Assembly (NCBI RefSeq): GCF_003149535.1
Contig: NZ_QGDB01000001.1
Location: 124,001 to 188,000, forward strand
Direction of reading: 5' to 3'
Source of the DNA: Falsochrobactrum shanghaiense
Lineage (GTDB): Bacteria > Pseudomonadota > Alphaproteobacteria > Rhizobiales > Rhizobiaceae
DNA length: 64,000 nucleotides
Positions 8,498 to 16,692 of the stretch are shown piece by piece (within the stretch, counting starts at the first letter, position 1; each line of letters opens with the position of its first letter). The notes under the pieces are model-generated. The model had not been told where the DNA came from, made no database searches, and worked only from the letters and a program-made list of their open reading frames with translations. A program made the translations under genes and the position numbers.

Positions 8498-9988
8498 ATG
8501 TTCCAACAATCGCATGATGAGACGTCCTTTTCGCTGGACGATGACACGCTGCATGAAGAATGCGGCGTATTCGGCATTCTCGGCCATGAAGATGCAGCAG
8601 CGTTGACCGCACTGGGGCTGCATGCCTTGCAGCATCGCGGACAGGAAGCCGCAGGCATCGTTTCCTATCATCATCGTCGTTTTCATTCCGAGCGGCATAT
8701 GGGACTGGTCGGCGATCATTTTACCGATCCCGCCACGCTGCACCGCCTGCCCGGCAATCGCGCCATCGGTCATGTGCGCTATTCCACCACCGGCGAGACG
8801 ATCCTGCGCAATGTGCAGCCGCTCTTTGCCGAACTGGAAGTGGGCGGCATCGCGATTGCGCATAATGGCAATTTCACCAACGGCTTGACGCTGCGCCGCG
8901 AGCTTATCGCTTCGGGCGCGATCTTTCAGGCGACCTCGGACACCGAAGTCGTGCTGCATATGATCGCGCGTTCGCGCCATTCCTCCTCGACCGACCGCTT
9001 TGTCGAGGCGATCCGGCAGGTGGAGGGCGGCTATGCCATGCTGGCGCTGACCCGCACCAAGCTGATCGCCGCACGCGATCCCATCGGCATCCGCCCGCTC
9101 GTCATGGGCGAGCTTGACGGCAAGCCGATCTTCTGTTCGGAAACCTGTGCTCTTGATATTATCGGCGCGACCTATGTGCGCGACGTCGAGAATGGCGAGG
9201 TCATCGTCTGCGAAATCCAGCAGGACGGCTCCATCACCACCGAATCCATCAAGCCGGAAAATCCGCAGCCCGAACGGCTCTGCCTGTTCGAATATGTCTA
9301 TTTCGCGCGTCCCGACTCGGTCGTGGGCGGCCGCAGCGTCTATCTGGCGCGCAAGAATATGGGCATGAATCTGGCGCAGGAAGCAGGCGTCGAGGCCGAT
9401 GTCATCGTGCCGGTGCCTGACGGCGGCACACCGGCTGCACTCGGCTATGCGCAGGCCAGCGGCATTCCGTTTGAATATGGCATCATCCGCAATCATTATG
9501 TGGGCCGCACCTTCATCGAGCCGACGCAGCAGATCCGCGCGCTTGGCGTGAAGCTCAAACATTCGGCCAATCGCGCCATGATCGAGGGCAAGCGCGTGGT
9601 GCTGGTGGATGATTCCATCGTGCGCGGCACCACCTCGGTCAAGATCGTGCAGATGATCCGCGATGCGGGCGCGCGCGAAGTGCATATCCGTGTGGCAAGC
9701 CCGATGATTTATCATCCGGATTTTTACGGCATCGATACGCCTCATGCCGACAAGCTGCTCGCCAATCAGCATGAAAACCTTGAATCCATGTGCCGCTATA
9801 TCGGTGCAGATTCGCTGGCTTTCCTTTCCATTGACGGGCTTTACCGGGCTGTTGGCGGAGCGCCGCGCGATCCCAAGGCTCCCGCCTTCACCGATCATTA
9901 TTTTACGGGCGAATATCCGACCCGTCTTCTCGATCAGCAAGGCGAAAGCAATGTGCATACATTGTCGCTTCTCGCCTCCAATGGCTGA
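8498..9988 (+). CDS. purF: amidophosphoribosyltransferase
   Basis: Encodes 496 residues of the first committed enzyme of purine synthesis, which makes 5-phosphoribosylamine from PRPP and glutamine. The N-terminal glutaminase domain starts at Cys22 in EECGVFGI after a 21-residue propeptide, as in the Bacillus-type enzyme that is cleaved to expose the catalytic cysteine. HRGQEAAGI and the PRPP-binding loop VVLVDDSIVRGTT (about residues 367–379) are intact. An ATG at 8459 would lengthen the propeptide by 13 residues. The ATG at 8498 gives the common Brucella form, although its ribosome-binding site is weak. Confidence 0.97.
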   Translation: MFQQSHDETSFSLDDDTLHEECGVFGILGHEDAAALTALGLHALQHRGQEAAGIVSYHHRRFHSERHMGLVGDHFTDPATLHRLPGNRAIGHVRYSTTGETILRNVQPLFAELEVGGIAIAHNGNFTNGLTLRRELIASGAIFQATSDTEVVLHMIARSRHSSSTDRFVEAIRQVEGGYAMLALTRTKLIAARDPIGIRPLVMGELDGKPIFCSETCALDIIGATYVRDVENGEVIVCEIQQDGSITTESIKPENPQPERLCLFEYVYFARPDSVVGGRSVYLARKNMGMNLAQEAGVEADVIVPVPDGGTPAALGYAQASGIPFEYGIIRNHYVGRTFIEPTQQIRALGVKLKHSANRAMIEGKRVVLVDDSIVRGTTSVKIVQMIRDAGAREVHIRVASPMIYHPDFYGIDTPHADKLLANQHENLESMCRYIGADSLAFLSIDGLYRAVGGAPRDPKAPAFTDHYFTGEYPTRLLDQQGESNVHTLSLLASNG

Positions 9989-10004
9989 TCACCATCCTTC
10001 ACGC

Positions 10005-10033
10005 AGGCGGCCCCAAAGGCCGCCTCGTCTTTT
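10005..10033 (+). terminator. intrinsic terminator after purF
   Basis: An 8-bp stem (AGGCGGCC with GGCCGCCT) around CCAAA, followed by CGTCTTTT. It lies 16 bases past the purF stop and 23 bases before the dehydrogenase gene. Confidence 0.85.
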
Positions 10034-10056
10034 CAACAGGTAATCCGGGGACAGAA

Positions 10057-10797
10057 ATGACTATCGACCTTACGGGCCGGCTGGCTTTGGTAACGGGCGC
10101 ATCGCGCGGCATCGGCTATTTCCTTTCGCTTGAACTGGCAAAGCGCGGCGCGCATGTGATCGCGGTCGCGCGCACGGTCGGGGGCTTGGAAGAACTCGAT
10201 GACGAAATCCGCAAGATCGGCGGCAGCGCCACGCTGGTGCCGCTCGACCTCACCGATATGGAAGCCATCGACCGGCTTGGCGGCTCCATTCATGAGCGTT
10301 GGGGCAAGCTCGACATCATGGTCGCCAATGCGGGCGTGCTCGGCACGATTTCGCCCATCGGCCATGTCGAAGCCAAGACTTTCGAGAAGGTCATGAATGT
10401 CAATGTCACCAGCGTGTGGCGGTTGATCCGCTCGACCGACCCGCTGCTGCGCTTGTCCGATGCGGGGCGCGCAATCCTGCTTTCATCAGGCGTTGCTCAT
10501 TCCTGCCGTGCGTTCTGGGCGCCCTATGCCGCTTCCAAGGCTGCGGTCGAAGTGATGGCGCGAAGCTGGGCCGAAGAAACCAGGCAGATGAAACTCAAGG
10601 TCAATTCGGTCAATCCGGGTGCCACCCGCACCGCCATGCGTGCGCAGGCCATGCCCGGCGAAGACCCCGATACCCTGCCCACCCCGCAATCGGTGGCTGA
10701 AAAGATCGTCAGGCTCGCCGATCCGGCGCTCGATGTCAGCGGCAAGCTGTTCGATGTGCGTCAGGACCGCTTCCTCGACTATCACATGCCGGATTGA
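10057..10797 (+). CDS. SDR family NAD(P)-dependent oxidoreductase
   Basis: A 246-residue short-chain dehydrogenase/reductase. The nucleotide-binding TGASRGIGY (about 14–22), NAG (about 91) and the catalytic pair in YAASKAA (Tyr and Lys four apart, about 154–158) are present. The substrate cannot be told. Close homologues sit next to purF in other rhizobial genomes, which suggests a conserved but unexplained link. The ATG at 10057 follows GGGGACAGAA. The gene is bounded by terminators on both sides and is therefore probably transcribed alone. Confidence 0.88.
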   Translation: MTIDLTGRLALVTGASRGIGYFLSLELAKRGAHVIAVARTVGGLEELDDEIRKIGGSATLVPLDLTDMEAIDRLGGSIHERWGKLDIMVANAGVLGTISPIGHVEAKTFEKVMNVNVTSVWRLIRSTDPLLRLSDAGRAILLSSGVAHSCRAFWAPYAASKAAVEVMARSWAEETRQMKLKVNSVNPGATRTAMRAQAMPGEDPDTLPTPQSVAEKIVRLADPALDVSGKLFDVRQDRFLDYHMPD

Positions 10798-10878
10798 AAA
10801 TCCGGTCCCAAACCGCTATATTCGGATTGGCGACTGAAGCGTGAACTCCAGCCGCCGTGTACTTAGATAAAGAATTTT

Positions 10879-10917
10879 ACCCGCACATATGCTTGCCAGC
10901 CTGTGCGGGTTTTCTTT
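10879..10917 (+). terminator. intrinsic terminator after the SDR gene
   Basis: A 9-bp perfect stem (ACCCGCACA with TGTGCGGGT) around a 14-base loop, followed by TTTCTTT. Confidence 0.85.
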
Positions 10918-10986
10918 ATTCTAAGCGTGAACCGGATGGGTATCAGCCACATCGTTCACCTCCGAAGAAAGAGCAAAGCCTTTGCC

Positions 10987-11092
10987 TAGAGCGGTTCCTG
11001 TTTAAACGGAATCGTCGGAACCGCTCTATCTATTTGTTTTTACGCATTATCCGGACGCAAAACCGTTTCACACTTTTGCTGGAAATGCTCTA
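10987..11092. repeat. interspersed repeat, same family as the one behind dnaB
   Basis: Starts with an inverted pair TAGAGCGGTTCC (10987–10998) and GGAACCGCTCTA (11017–11028). It continues through ACGCATTATCCG and ends with the reverse complement of the 29-base block found at 4953–4981. The shared end plus different centre suggests a mosaic, mobile or formerly mobile palindromic element. A shortened relative (TAGAGCGGTTCC with GAACCG) is at 25826–25852. Confidence 0.8.
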
Positions 11093-11183
11093 AGGTCGGG
11101 GCGGCTCATCCTCCCCGACGCGCCCGCTGGCTGGGCGCTTGCTGCTTCTGCTCCCCCATCACTTTGATTAAGCTATTCGGAAG

Positions 11184-11284
11184 CATGTCGCCCGAAAGTG
11201 GGAACCGGTTTCGGGATAACGACATGAAAAAAAAAACCACTTAAAGCGTAAGGAGCGAATCTGAAAGATCGCGACACGCTTTAG
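11184..11284. repeat. second interspersed repeat type with CATGTCG inverted ends
   Basis: CATGTCG (11184–11190) and CGACATG (11220–11226) enclose an inner CCGAAA/TTTCGG dyad. A run of ten A (11227–11236) follows, then AAAGCGT…ACGCTTT. This layout resembles a palindromic repeat common between genes in Brucella and its relatives. It lies just downstream of pssA and could contribute to the 3' end of that operon. Confidence 0.7.
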
Positions 11285-11306
11285 GGCAAAAGGGAAATAT
11301 TGGTCG

Positions 11307-12140
11307 TCAGCCTTCATCTGAAGCAGATGCTTGCGCCGCCTTGCGGTCTGCCGCCTCGCGGCGGTTCCATGCCAGCAGGCTGAAGGGCAGGAAGGCGACA
11401 TAGGTGAGTGCGGTAATGGTCAGCGTGTACCAGGTGAAGCTCATCAGGAAAGCCACATAGGCAACCACAAGCAGGATCAGCGGCACGACGAAATCGCGGC
11501 GGATCAGGCTTCCCGCCGTCTTTCCATTATAGACCGGCAGGCGGCTGACCAGCAAAAAGCCGATGGCGACGGTATAGATCGCAACGCCATAGGCCACGCC
11601 CTTGCCCGGCGTAAGCCCCAGAAAACCAAGATAGACCGGCAACAGTGCCAGCATCGCGCCCGCTGGCGCAGGCACGCCGATGAAATAATTATTCTGCCAG
11701 GCAGGGCGGTTGGCGTCTTCCAGCATCACATTGAAGCGCGCCAGACGCAGGCAGCAGGCAATGGCGTAAAGCAGCGCTGCGATCCAGCCGAAGGACCGCG
11801 CTTCATCGAGCACGAAGGCATAAAGCACCAGCGCTGGCGCCACGCCGAAATTGACAATATCGGCCAGCGAATCCATCTGCTCGCCGAACTTGGACGAGCC
11901 TTTCATCATGCGCGCCACGCGGCCATCGACGCCATCAAGGAAGGCTGCAACCAGCACCATGACGACGGCCATCTCGAAGCGATGCTCGAAGGCAAGACGG
12001 ATGCCGGTCAGCCCGGCGCAGATCGCAAGGACCGTAATGACATTGGGAATGACGATGCGCAGGGGTATCTGCGACAATCTTGGGCCGCGCGAGGAATCGG
12101 CGCGGCCATTGGGCTCGAAGGGCGGAAAAGGCGTTTCCAT
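11307..12140 (-). CDS. pssA: CDP-diacylglycerol–serine O-phosphatidyltransferase
   Basis: Encodes 277 residues of a membrane enzyme joining CDP-diacylglycerol to serine, giving phosphatidylserine. The CDP-alcohol phosphatidyltransferase signature D-x2-D-G-x2-A-R-x8-G-x3-D-x3-D is perfect (about residues 79–104). Seven or eight membrane spans follow. The ATG at 12140 starts four bases after the psd stop, so the two enzymes that make phosphatidylserine and turn it into phosphatidylethanolamine are cotranscribed. A longer frame extends upstream but lies inside psd. Confidence 0.95.
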   Translation of the reverse strand: METPFPPFEPNGRADSSRGPRLSQIPLRIVIPNVITVLAICAGLTGIRLAFEHRFEMAVVMVLVAAFLDGVDGRVARMMKGSSKFGEQMDSLADIVNFGVAPALVLYAFVLDEARSFGWIAALLYAIACCLRLARFNVMLEDANRPAWQNNYFIGVPAPAGAMLALLPVYLGFLGLTPGKGVAYGVAIYTVAIGFLLVSRLPVYNGKTAGSLIRRDFVVPLILLVVAYVAFLMSFTWYTLTITALTYVAFLPFSLLAWNRREAADRKAAQASASDEG

Positions 12141-12144
12141 CGGC

Positions 12145-12843
12145 TCAGGCAATCCGCACAATGGGTTCAGCGCGCTCGCTGCCAAATTCAGCCAGCACGG
12201 TTTCGCCCGCAACCGCCGTCTGGCCCACCGCGACCCGCACAGCGGCACCGGCAGGCAGATAGACATCGACGCGGGAACCAAAGCGGATGAGGCCGAAGCG
12301 CTCGCCCACTGACAGGCTGTCGCTTTCACGCGACCAGCAGACGATGCGGCGCGCCACCAGACCTGCGATCTGCACCACGCCGATCCTGCCATGCGTGGCG
12401 TCGATCAAGACGCTGTTGCGCTCATTATCGGTGCTGGCCTTGTCAAGCTCGGCATTGAGAAACTTGCCGGGGCGATGCACGACCTTTTCGATACGCCCAC
12501 GCACCGGCGCGCGGTTGATATGAACGGAAAACACGTTCATGAAAACCGAAACGCGCATCAGCGGCTCGACGCCCAGATCGAGTTCGGCAGGCGGCACCGC
12601 GAGGCCGGCAAAGGAAACCTTGCCATCAGCAGGGCTGATGACGAGGTCGTCATCTATGGGCGTCACGCGTTCGGGATCGCGATAGAAATAGATGCACCAG
12701 ACGGTCAGAACCAGACCGATCCAGAACAGCGGCTCCCACAGCCAGCCCAGAATGAGCGAAACCACGAAAAAGCCCGCGATAAACGGATAGCCTTCGCGGT
12801 GGATCGGCACAAAAGTATTACGGATAGTGTCAGACAGGCTCAT
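12145..12843 (-). CDS. psd: phosphatidylserine decarboxylase proenzyme
   Basis: Encodes 232 residues of the short (archaeal/rhizobial) Psd class. The enzyme decarboxylates phosphatidylserine to phosphatidylethanolamine in the inner membrane. The self-cleavage site that creates the pyruvoyl group is in [12 protein letters not shown], at Gly–Ser (about 186–187). Two N-terminal membrane segments (about 18–50) are present, and HRAPVRG is conserved. First gene of the psd–pssA pair, with the start ATG at 12843. Confidence 0.95.
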   Translation of the reverse strand: MSLSDTIRNTFVPIHREGYPFIAGFFVVSLILGWLWEPLFWIGLVLTVWCIYFYRDPERVTPIDDDLVISPADGKVSFAGLAVPPAELDLGVEPLMRVSVFMNVFSVHINRAPVRGRIEKVVHRPGKFLNAELDKASTDNERNSVLIDATHGRIGVVQIAGLVARRIVCWSRESDSLSVGERFGLIRFGSRVDVYLPAGAAVRVAVGQTAVAGETVLAEFGSERAEPIVRIA

Positions 12844-12946
12844 CGCTCTTCCTTTGAGTTTCGCCGGTTTTACCCTATCCCGCCCGAAATCAAAAACGGT
12901 TTCGCAATTTATTCACGACTGTCAGACGGCGTGATCTTTTCCGTAT

Positions 12947-14833
12947 TTATTCTGCCGCAGGCGTGCCGCGGATGACCACGCCCATATCGTCGTCCTCGCG
13001 CACCTTGCGCAGACGCTCTTCCGCCTCGCTGGCCTCGCGCTGGCGATCCCACATGGAAGCGTAAAGCCCCCCATGCTGCAACAATTCGCGATGGGTGCCG
13101 CGCTCGGCGATCCGTCCGCCTTCCAGCACGATGATCTCATCGGCCCCGATGACGGTCGAAAGGCGATGCGCGATGACCAGCGTGGTGCGGCCACGGCTGA
13201 CAATATCAAGCGCCGACTGGATTTCCTGCTCCGTCGCCGTATCGAGCGCCGAAGTCGCCTCATCGAGAATAAGGATGGGCGGGGCCTTGAGGATGGTGCG
13301 GGCAATGGCCACACGCTGTTTTTCGCCGCCCGAAAGCTTCAGCCCGCGTTCGCCGACCATGGATTGATAGCCTTCGGGCAGATGGCTGATGAAGCCGGAA
13401 ATCTGCGCCAACTCGGCAGCCTTTTCCACTTCCTCCTCGCTCGCATCGGTGCGGCCATAGCGTATATTATAGGCGATGGTGTCGTTGAACAGTACCGTGT
13501 CCTGCGGCACCATGCCGATGACCTTGCGCAGGCTTTCCTGCCGCACATCGCGCACGTCGTGCCCGTCTATGGTAATCGCGCCGGACTGAATATCGTAAAA
13601 GCGAAACAGCAGCCGCGAGATGGTGGATTTGCCCGCGCCCGACGGGCCGACAATGGCCACCGTCTTGCCAGCGGGAACCTCGAAACTGATCCCCTTGAGG
13701 ATCGGGCGGTTGGGATCATAGGCAAAATGCACGTCGTCAAAGCGGATTGCGCCCTTGTCCACCCGCAAATCCGGCGCGCCCGGCTTGTCTACGACCTCCT
13801 GCTTCACATCCAGAAGATCGAACATCTGCTCGATGTCGGTCAGGCCCTGACGGATTTCACGATAGATGAAGCCGATGAAATTGAGCGGGATGGAAAGCTG
13901 CATCAAAAGCGCGTTGATGAACACGAAATCGCCGAGCGTCTGCGTGCCTTTCTGCACTTCCAGCGCCGACATGACCATGACTGCCGCCATGCCGAGGCCA
14001 AAAATCACCGCCTGACCGAAATTGAGCCAGCCCAGCGAGGTCCAGGTCTGTGTTGCCGCCTTTTCATAGCGCGCCATGGAAGCATCGAAGCGTTTGGCTT
14101 CCATGGCTTCATTGCCGAAATATTTGACCGTCTCGAAATTGAGCAGCGAGTCGATGGCCTTGGTGTTGGCATCGGTGTCGGAATCATTCATCTCGCGACG
14201 GATATTGATGCGCCAGTCGCTCGCCTTGATGGTGAACCACGTATAGGCCCACACCGTCGCAGCCACCACCAGCAGATAGGAAATGCCATAGGCGAAGGCG
14301 AAAATCACCGCCGTCAGCGCAAATTCCAGAATGGTCGGCAGCGTGTTGAGAATGGTGAAGCGGACAATGGTTTCAATGCCCTTGGTGCCGCGCTCGATGA
14401 CGCGCGAAAGACCGCCCGTGCGCCGCTCCAGATGAAAGCGCAGCGAAAGCTGGTGCATATGCACAAAGGTCTTGTAGGCAAGCTGGCGCACCGCATATTG
14501 GCCGACACTGGCAAACAGCGCATCACGCAACTGGTTAAGCCCCGCCTGCACGATCTTGGCGCCATTATAGGCCAGCACAAGCATGACCGCGCCAATGAGA
14601 AACAGCGGGATGTAATCGGGCGCGTCCAACTGGCCGTTGAGCGCATTCGTCACCCATTTGAAAAAATAGGGAACGAGGATCAGGACGATCTTGGAAAGAA
14701 CGAGGAAAACCGTCGCCCAGACGACGCGCATACGCAGATCGGGGCGCTCGGATGGCCACATATAGGGCCAGAGATTGCGCAGGGTTTTGAACGTCTCGCC
14801 GGATTCGGCTGAAACCGTCTTGGGGGAACTCAT
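12947..14833 (-). CDS. Atm1-type ABC exporter (fused membrane and ATPase domains)
   Basis: A 628-residue half-transporter working as a homodimer. Six membrane spans lie in about 35–335. Walker A is GPSGAGKST (396–404), the signature LSGGEKQR (500–507) and Walker B LILDEA (521–526). The glutathione-pocket residues known from bacterial Atm1 have counterparts here: arginines in DWRINIRRE (208 and 212) and N271/Q274 in NFGQ. Atm1 proteins export glutathione conjugates or metal-thiol compounds. The gene follows an ArsR-type regulator with a 16-base gap, so metal- or thiol-stress-induced export is a reasonable inference. Confidence 0.9.
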   Translation of the reverse strand: MSSPKTVSAESGETFKTLRNLWPYMWPSERPDLRMRVVWATVFLVLSKIVLILVPYFFKWVTNALNGQLDAPDYIPLFLIGAVMLVLAYNGAKIVQAGLNQLRDALFASVGQYAVRQLAYKTFVHMHQLSLRFHLERRTGGLSRVIERGTKGIETIVRFTILNTLPTILEFALTAVIFAFAYGISYLLVVAATVWAYTWFTIKASDWRINIRREMNDSDTDANTKAIDSLLNFETVKYFGNEAMEAKRFDASMARYEKAATQTWTSLGWLNFGQAVIFGLGMAAVMVMSALEVQKGTQTLGDFVFINALLMQLSIPLNFIGFIYREIRQGLTDIEQMFDLLDVKQEVVDKPGAPDLRVDKGAIRFDDVHFAYDPNRPILKGISFEVPAGKTVAIVGPSGAGKSTISRLLFRFYDIQSGAITIDGHDVRDVRQESLRKVIGMVPQDTVLFNDTIAYNIRYGRTDASEEEVEKAAELAQISGFISHLPEGYQSMVGERGLKLSGGEKQRVAIARTILKAPPILILDEATSALDTATEQEIQSALDIVSRGRTTLVIAHRLSTVIGADEIIVLEGGRIAERGTHRELLQHGGLYASMWDRQREASEAEERLRKVREDDDMGVVIRGTPAAE

Positions 14834-14849
14834 GATTTATTCTTTCAAG

Positions 14850-15209
14850 TCAAACAGCGCTACAGCAATCGGTTGTGAGCGCAGTCAAATGGTCGCAAAT
14901 GGCATGAAGCTGAAGCCGGTTGACGCTGTAACGCGAAGTCCGCTGCTGCGGCCTGTAATCGACAAGCCCTGCCTGCACCAGCACCTTGAGATGTTGCGAA
15001 ACGGTGGACTGGGCAAGGTCGACGCGCCCGACAATATCCTTGCAGCAACAAGCCTCTTCGAGAATCAGCTGCCTGAGAATGGCAATCCGCACAGGATGAC
15101 CCAGCGCTGCATAGACGCGTGCGGCCTTCTCATCGCCTTTCATCGCGCATGGTTCGCCTTCGGGAACCATGGCGAGAGCGTCGGATCGCTTTTCTACCGG
15201 CTTATTCAT
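14850..15209 (-). CDS. ArsR-family transcriptional regulator with triple cysteine
   Basis: A 119-residue winged-helix regulator (helix-turn-helix about 54–78, QSTVSQHLKVL). The sequence EEACCCKDI (Cys54–56) lies where arsenic- and antimony-sensing ArsR proteins carry their CVC metal site. Further cysteines are at 21, 105, 115 and 116. The gene leads an operon with the Atm1-like exporter. Its ATG overlaps a 23-bp palindrome and has no ribosome-binding site, so the message is probably leaderless and self-repressed. Alternative in-frame starts (15170, 15143) also lack good sites. Metal or sulfide/persulfide sensing are both possible. Confidence 0.88.
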   Translation of the reverse strand: MNKPVEKRSDALAMVPEGEPCAMKGDEKAARVYAALGHPVRIAILRQLILEEACCCKDIVGRVDLAQSTVSQHLKVLVQAGLVDYRPQQRTSRYSVNRLQLHAICDHLTALTTDCCSAV

Positions 15210-15247
15210 CGTATATCGACGATATACGATTATTCACCGGGCATCAA
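15208..15247 (-). promoter_or_regulatory. arsR promoter and palindromic operator
   Basis: A 23-bp dyad (15208–15230) of ATCGTATATCG, a central A, and its exact complement CGATATACGAT covers two bases of the arsR start codon. On the minus strand a –35-like TTGATG (15247–15242) is 17 bases from TATCGT (15224–15219) or 15 from TATATC, so the –10 lies inside the dyad. The start of transcription would fall about at 15212, a few bases before the ATG. This is a classic arrangement for ArsR autorepression. Confidence 0.65.
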
Positions 15248-15293
15248 TATCCGGCGGAGTTTTTTTCGCACTTGCCGCCAGTCAATGCGCCGG

Positions 15294-16610
15294 TCACTGT
15301 GCCGGTCCATTCAGCCGACGCTGCACTTCCTCATCGGCGAGCGGTTCCTGCGGCATGACGAAGACCTGTCCCGGCCAGATCAGGTCCGGATTGCGGATCT
15401 GATCGCGATTGGCAAGATAGATCGTCGTATAACGCGTGCCATGGCCATAGGTGCGCCGGGATATGGTCCAGAGATTGTCACCGCGGCGGATGATGACCGA
15501 GCCTTCGACCTTTTGCAGCGCGGAAGGGGATGTGGGGTCTTCGCCCTGTGCAGCCGGTCCGGGGGTCGCAGCGGCCATGCCCGGCGCTACCGCCGAGATA
15601 TTTTCGCCCGCCACGCGGCGGAACGGTACGCGCGCGGTCGCAATCACACGCCCGGTGCTGTCGAGCAGATCGGCGCGGATGATATAATCGCCCACCGCAA
15701 GCGGCTTCTGGCTTTGCACCAGAAAACGGCCTTCGGGCGAAACCACGCTGGAGCCGAGCGCTATTTCATTGGCCTTGACCGCCACGCTGTTGCCCTTGTC
15801 ATTTGCCGCCTTCACGCTGCCTGCCACGAAGACCGACTGGCCTTCGATTTCCACCGCCTCGATTGCGAGGGGCGCATCGGCTGCGGCTGGCGCTTCAGGC
15901 GCAGGCTTTGCCTCTTCCGCCTCGTCGGTCGCAGGCGCGGATGCAGCTGGCGCCTGACTTTCCGGCCTTGTGATGAGGCGGCTCGCCTGTCCGGGTTCTT
16001 CCACCAGAGCCAGCACCTGACCGGCGGATGTTTCCGGCACGGATACGATCGCCGTTTGCGACGAGGTGGCGACATTGGCCCCTGCGCCGCTGGCCCGCAA
16101 GACGAGTTGGTGATCGCCCGGTTTCAAGGCGCGGTCGAGAACAATGGCGAAATCGCCGTTCTGGCCTGCCCTTGCGGAACCCAGAATTTTCGATCCCGCC
16201 ACCACGTCGACTTCGGCATTGGCTGCGGCACGCCCGGCAATCACCACCGAACCATCCGGCTCGACACGCAGAATATCGAAAACGGGAACCGATGCCCTGT
16301 CCGAAGCCCTGTCCGAAGCCTTGTCCGAAGCCTGATCCGGGGCTGCATCCTGCGGCTGCGCGGCAGGATCTTGCGGCCCGGCGGGCGTGGGCGCTGCCTG
16401 CGCAGGCTCGGGCTTTTCCTGCGTCTTCTGCGTCTGGTCGACGGGTTGCTCAGCGGTTTGGGCCAGGGGTTGCGCGGGCACGGCGACGGACGCCGCCACC
16501 TGTCCTTTAGCGGCTTCGTCCTGCGGTTCTAGCGCAGACCAGTAGAGTGCGCCGCCCCCAAGCACGAGGACGAGCAGAAAGCCGAGCAACCCATAGCGGT
16601 ACTTTTGCAT
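15294..16610 (-). CDS. LysM peptidoglycan-binding domain protein
   Basis: A 438-residue protein with an N-terminal membrane anchor (about 6–25). A low-complexity region rich in A, P, Q and D (about 30–105) contains a four-residue repeat SD(R/K)A. Two or three beta-rich segments of 70–90 residues follow, of the kind FDILRVEPDGSVVIAGRA. A C-terminal LysM domain (about 367–418, RRGDNLWTISRRTYGHG) binds peptidoglycan. This layout is known in rhizobia, but the function is not established. It probably spans the periplasm from the inner membrane to the cell wall. The ATG at 16610 fits the anchor. Confidence 0.82.
   Translation of the reverse strand: MQKYRYGLLGFLLVLVLGGGALYWSALEPQDEAAKGQVAASVAVPAQPLAQTAEQPVDQTQKTQEKPEPAQAAPTPAGPQDPAAQPQDAAPDQASDKASDRASDRASVPVFDILRVEPDGSVVIAGRAAANAEVDVVAGSKILGSARAGQNGDFAIVLDRALKPGDHQLVLRASGAGANVATSSQTAIVSVPETSAGQVLALVEEPGQASRLITRPESQAPAASAPATDEAEEAKPAPEAPAAADAPLAIEAVEIEGQSVFVAGSVKAANDKGNSVAVKANEIALGSSVVSPEGRFLVQSQKPLAVGDYIIRADLLDSTGRVIATARVPFRRVAGENISAVAPGMAAATPGPAAQGEDPTSPSALQKVEGSVIIRRGDNLWTISRRTYGHGTRYTTIYLANRDQIRNPDLIWPGQVFVMPQEPLADEEVQRRLNGPAQ
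16294..16341. repeat. 12-bp coding tandem repeat in the LysM gene
   Basis: GCCCTGTCCGAA occurs twice, then GCCTTGTCCGAA, then a decayed copy GCCTGATCCGGG. Read on the minus strand each copy adds SDRA or SDKA. Changes in copy number keep the frame, so the linker length could vary between strains. Confidence 0.85.
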
Positions 16611-16692
16611 TTCGTTCCGAAATCCACATCAGATTATTATATTATCGGCTTTATCTCTTTTTTGTTCAACCGACAAGAAATCTGCGTGAATC

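Larger units (their letters stand above)
10798..11306. other. gene-free stretch of 509 bp with terminator and two repeats
   Basis: No credible gene. In order it holds the SDR terminator (10879–10917), an interspersed repeat with inverted ends (10987–11092), a GTCGGGG…CCCCGAC dyad (11095–11118) and a second type of interspersed repeat (11184–11284). A short open frame across the first repeat is only the repeat read through. This is the largest gap in the window. Confidence 0.8.

Noticed and set aside
10857-11093. 78-codon frame across the repeat at 10987–11092
   Set aside because: It is a palindromic repeat read through, with no ribosome-binding site or similarity to a protein.
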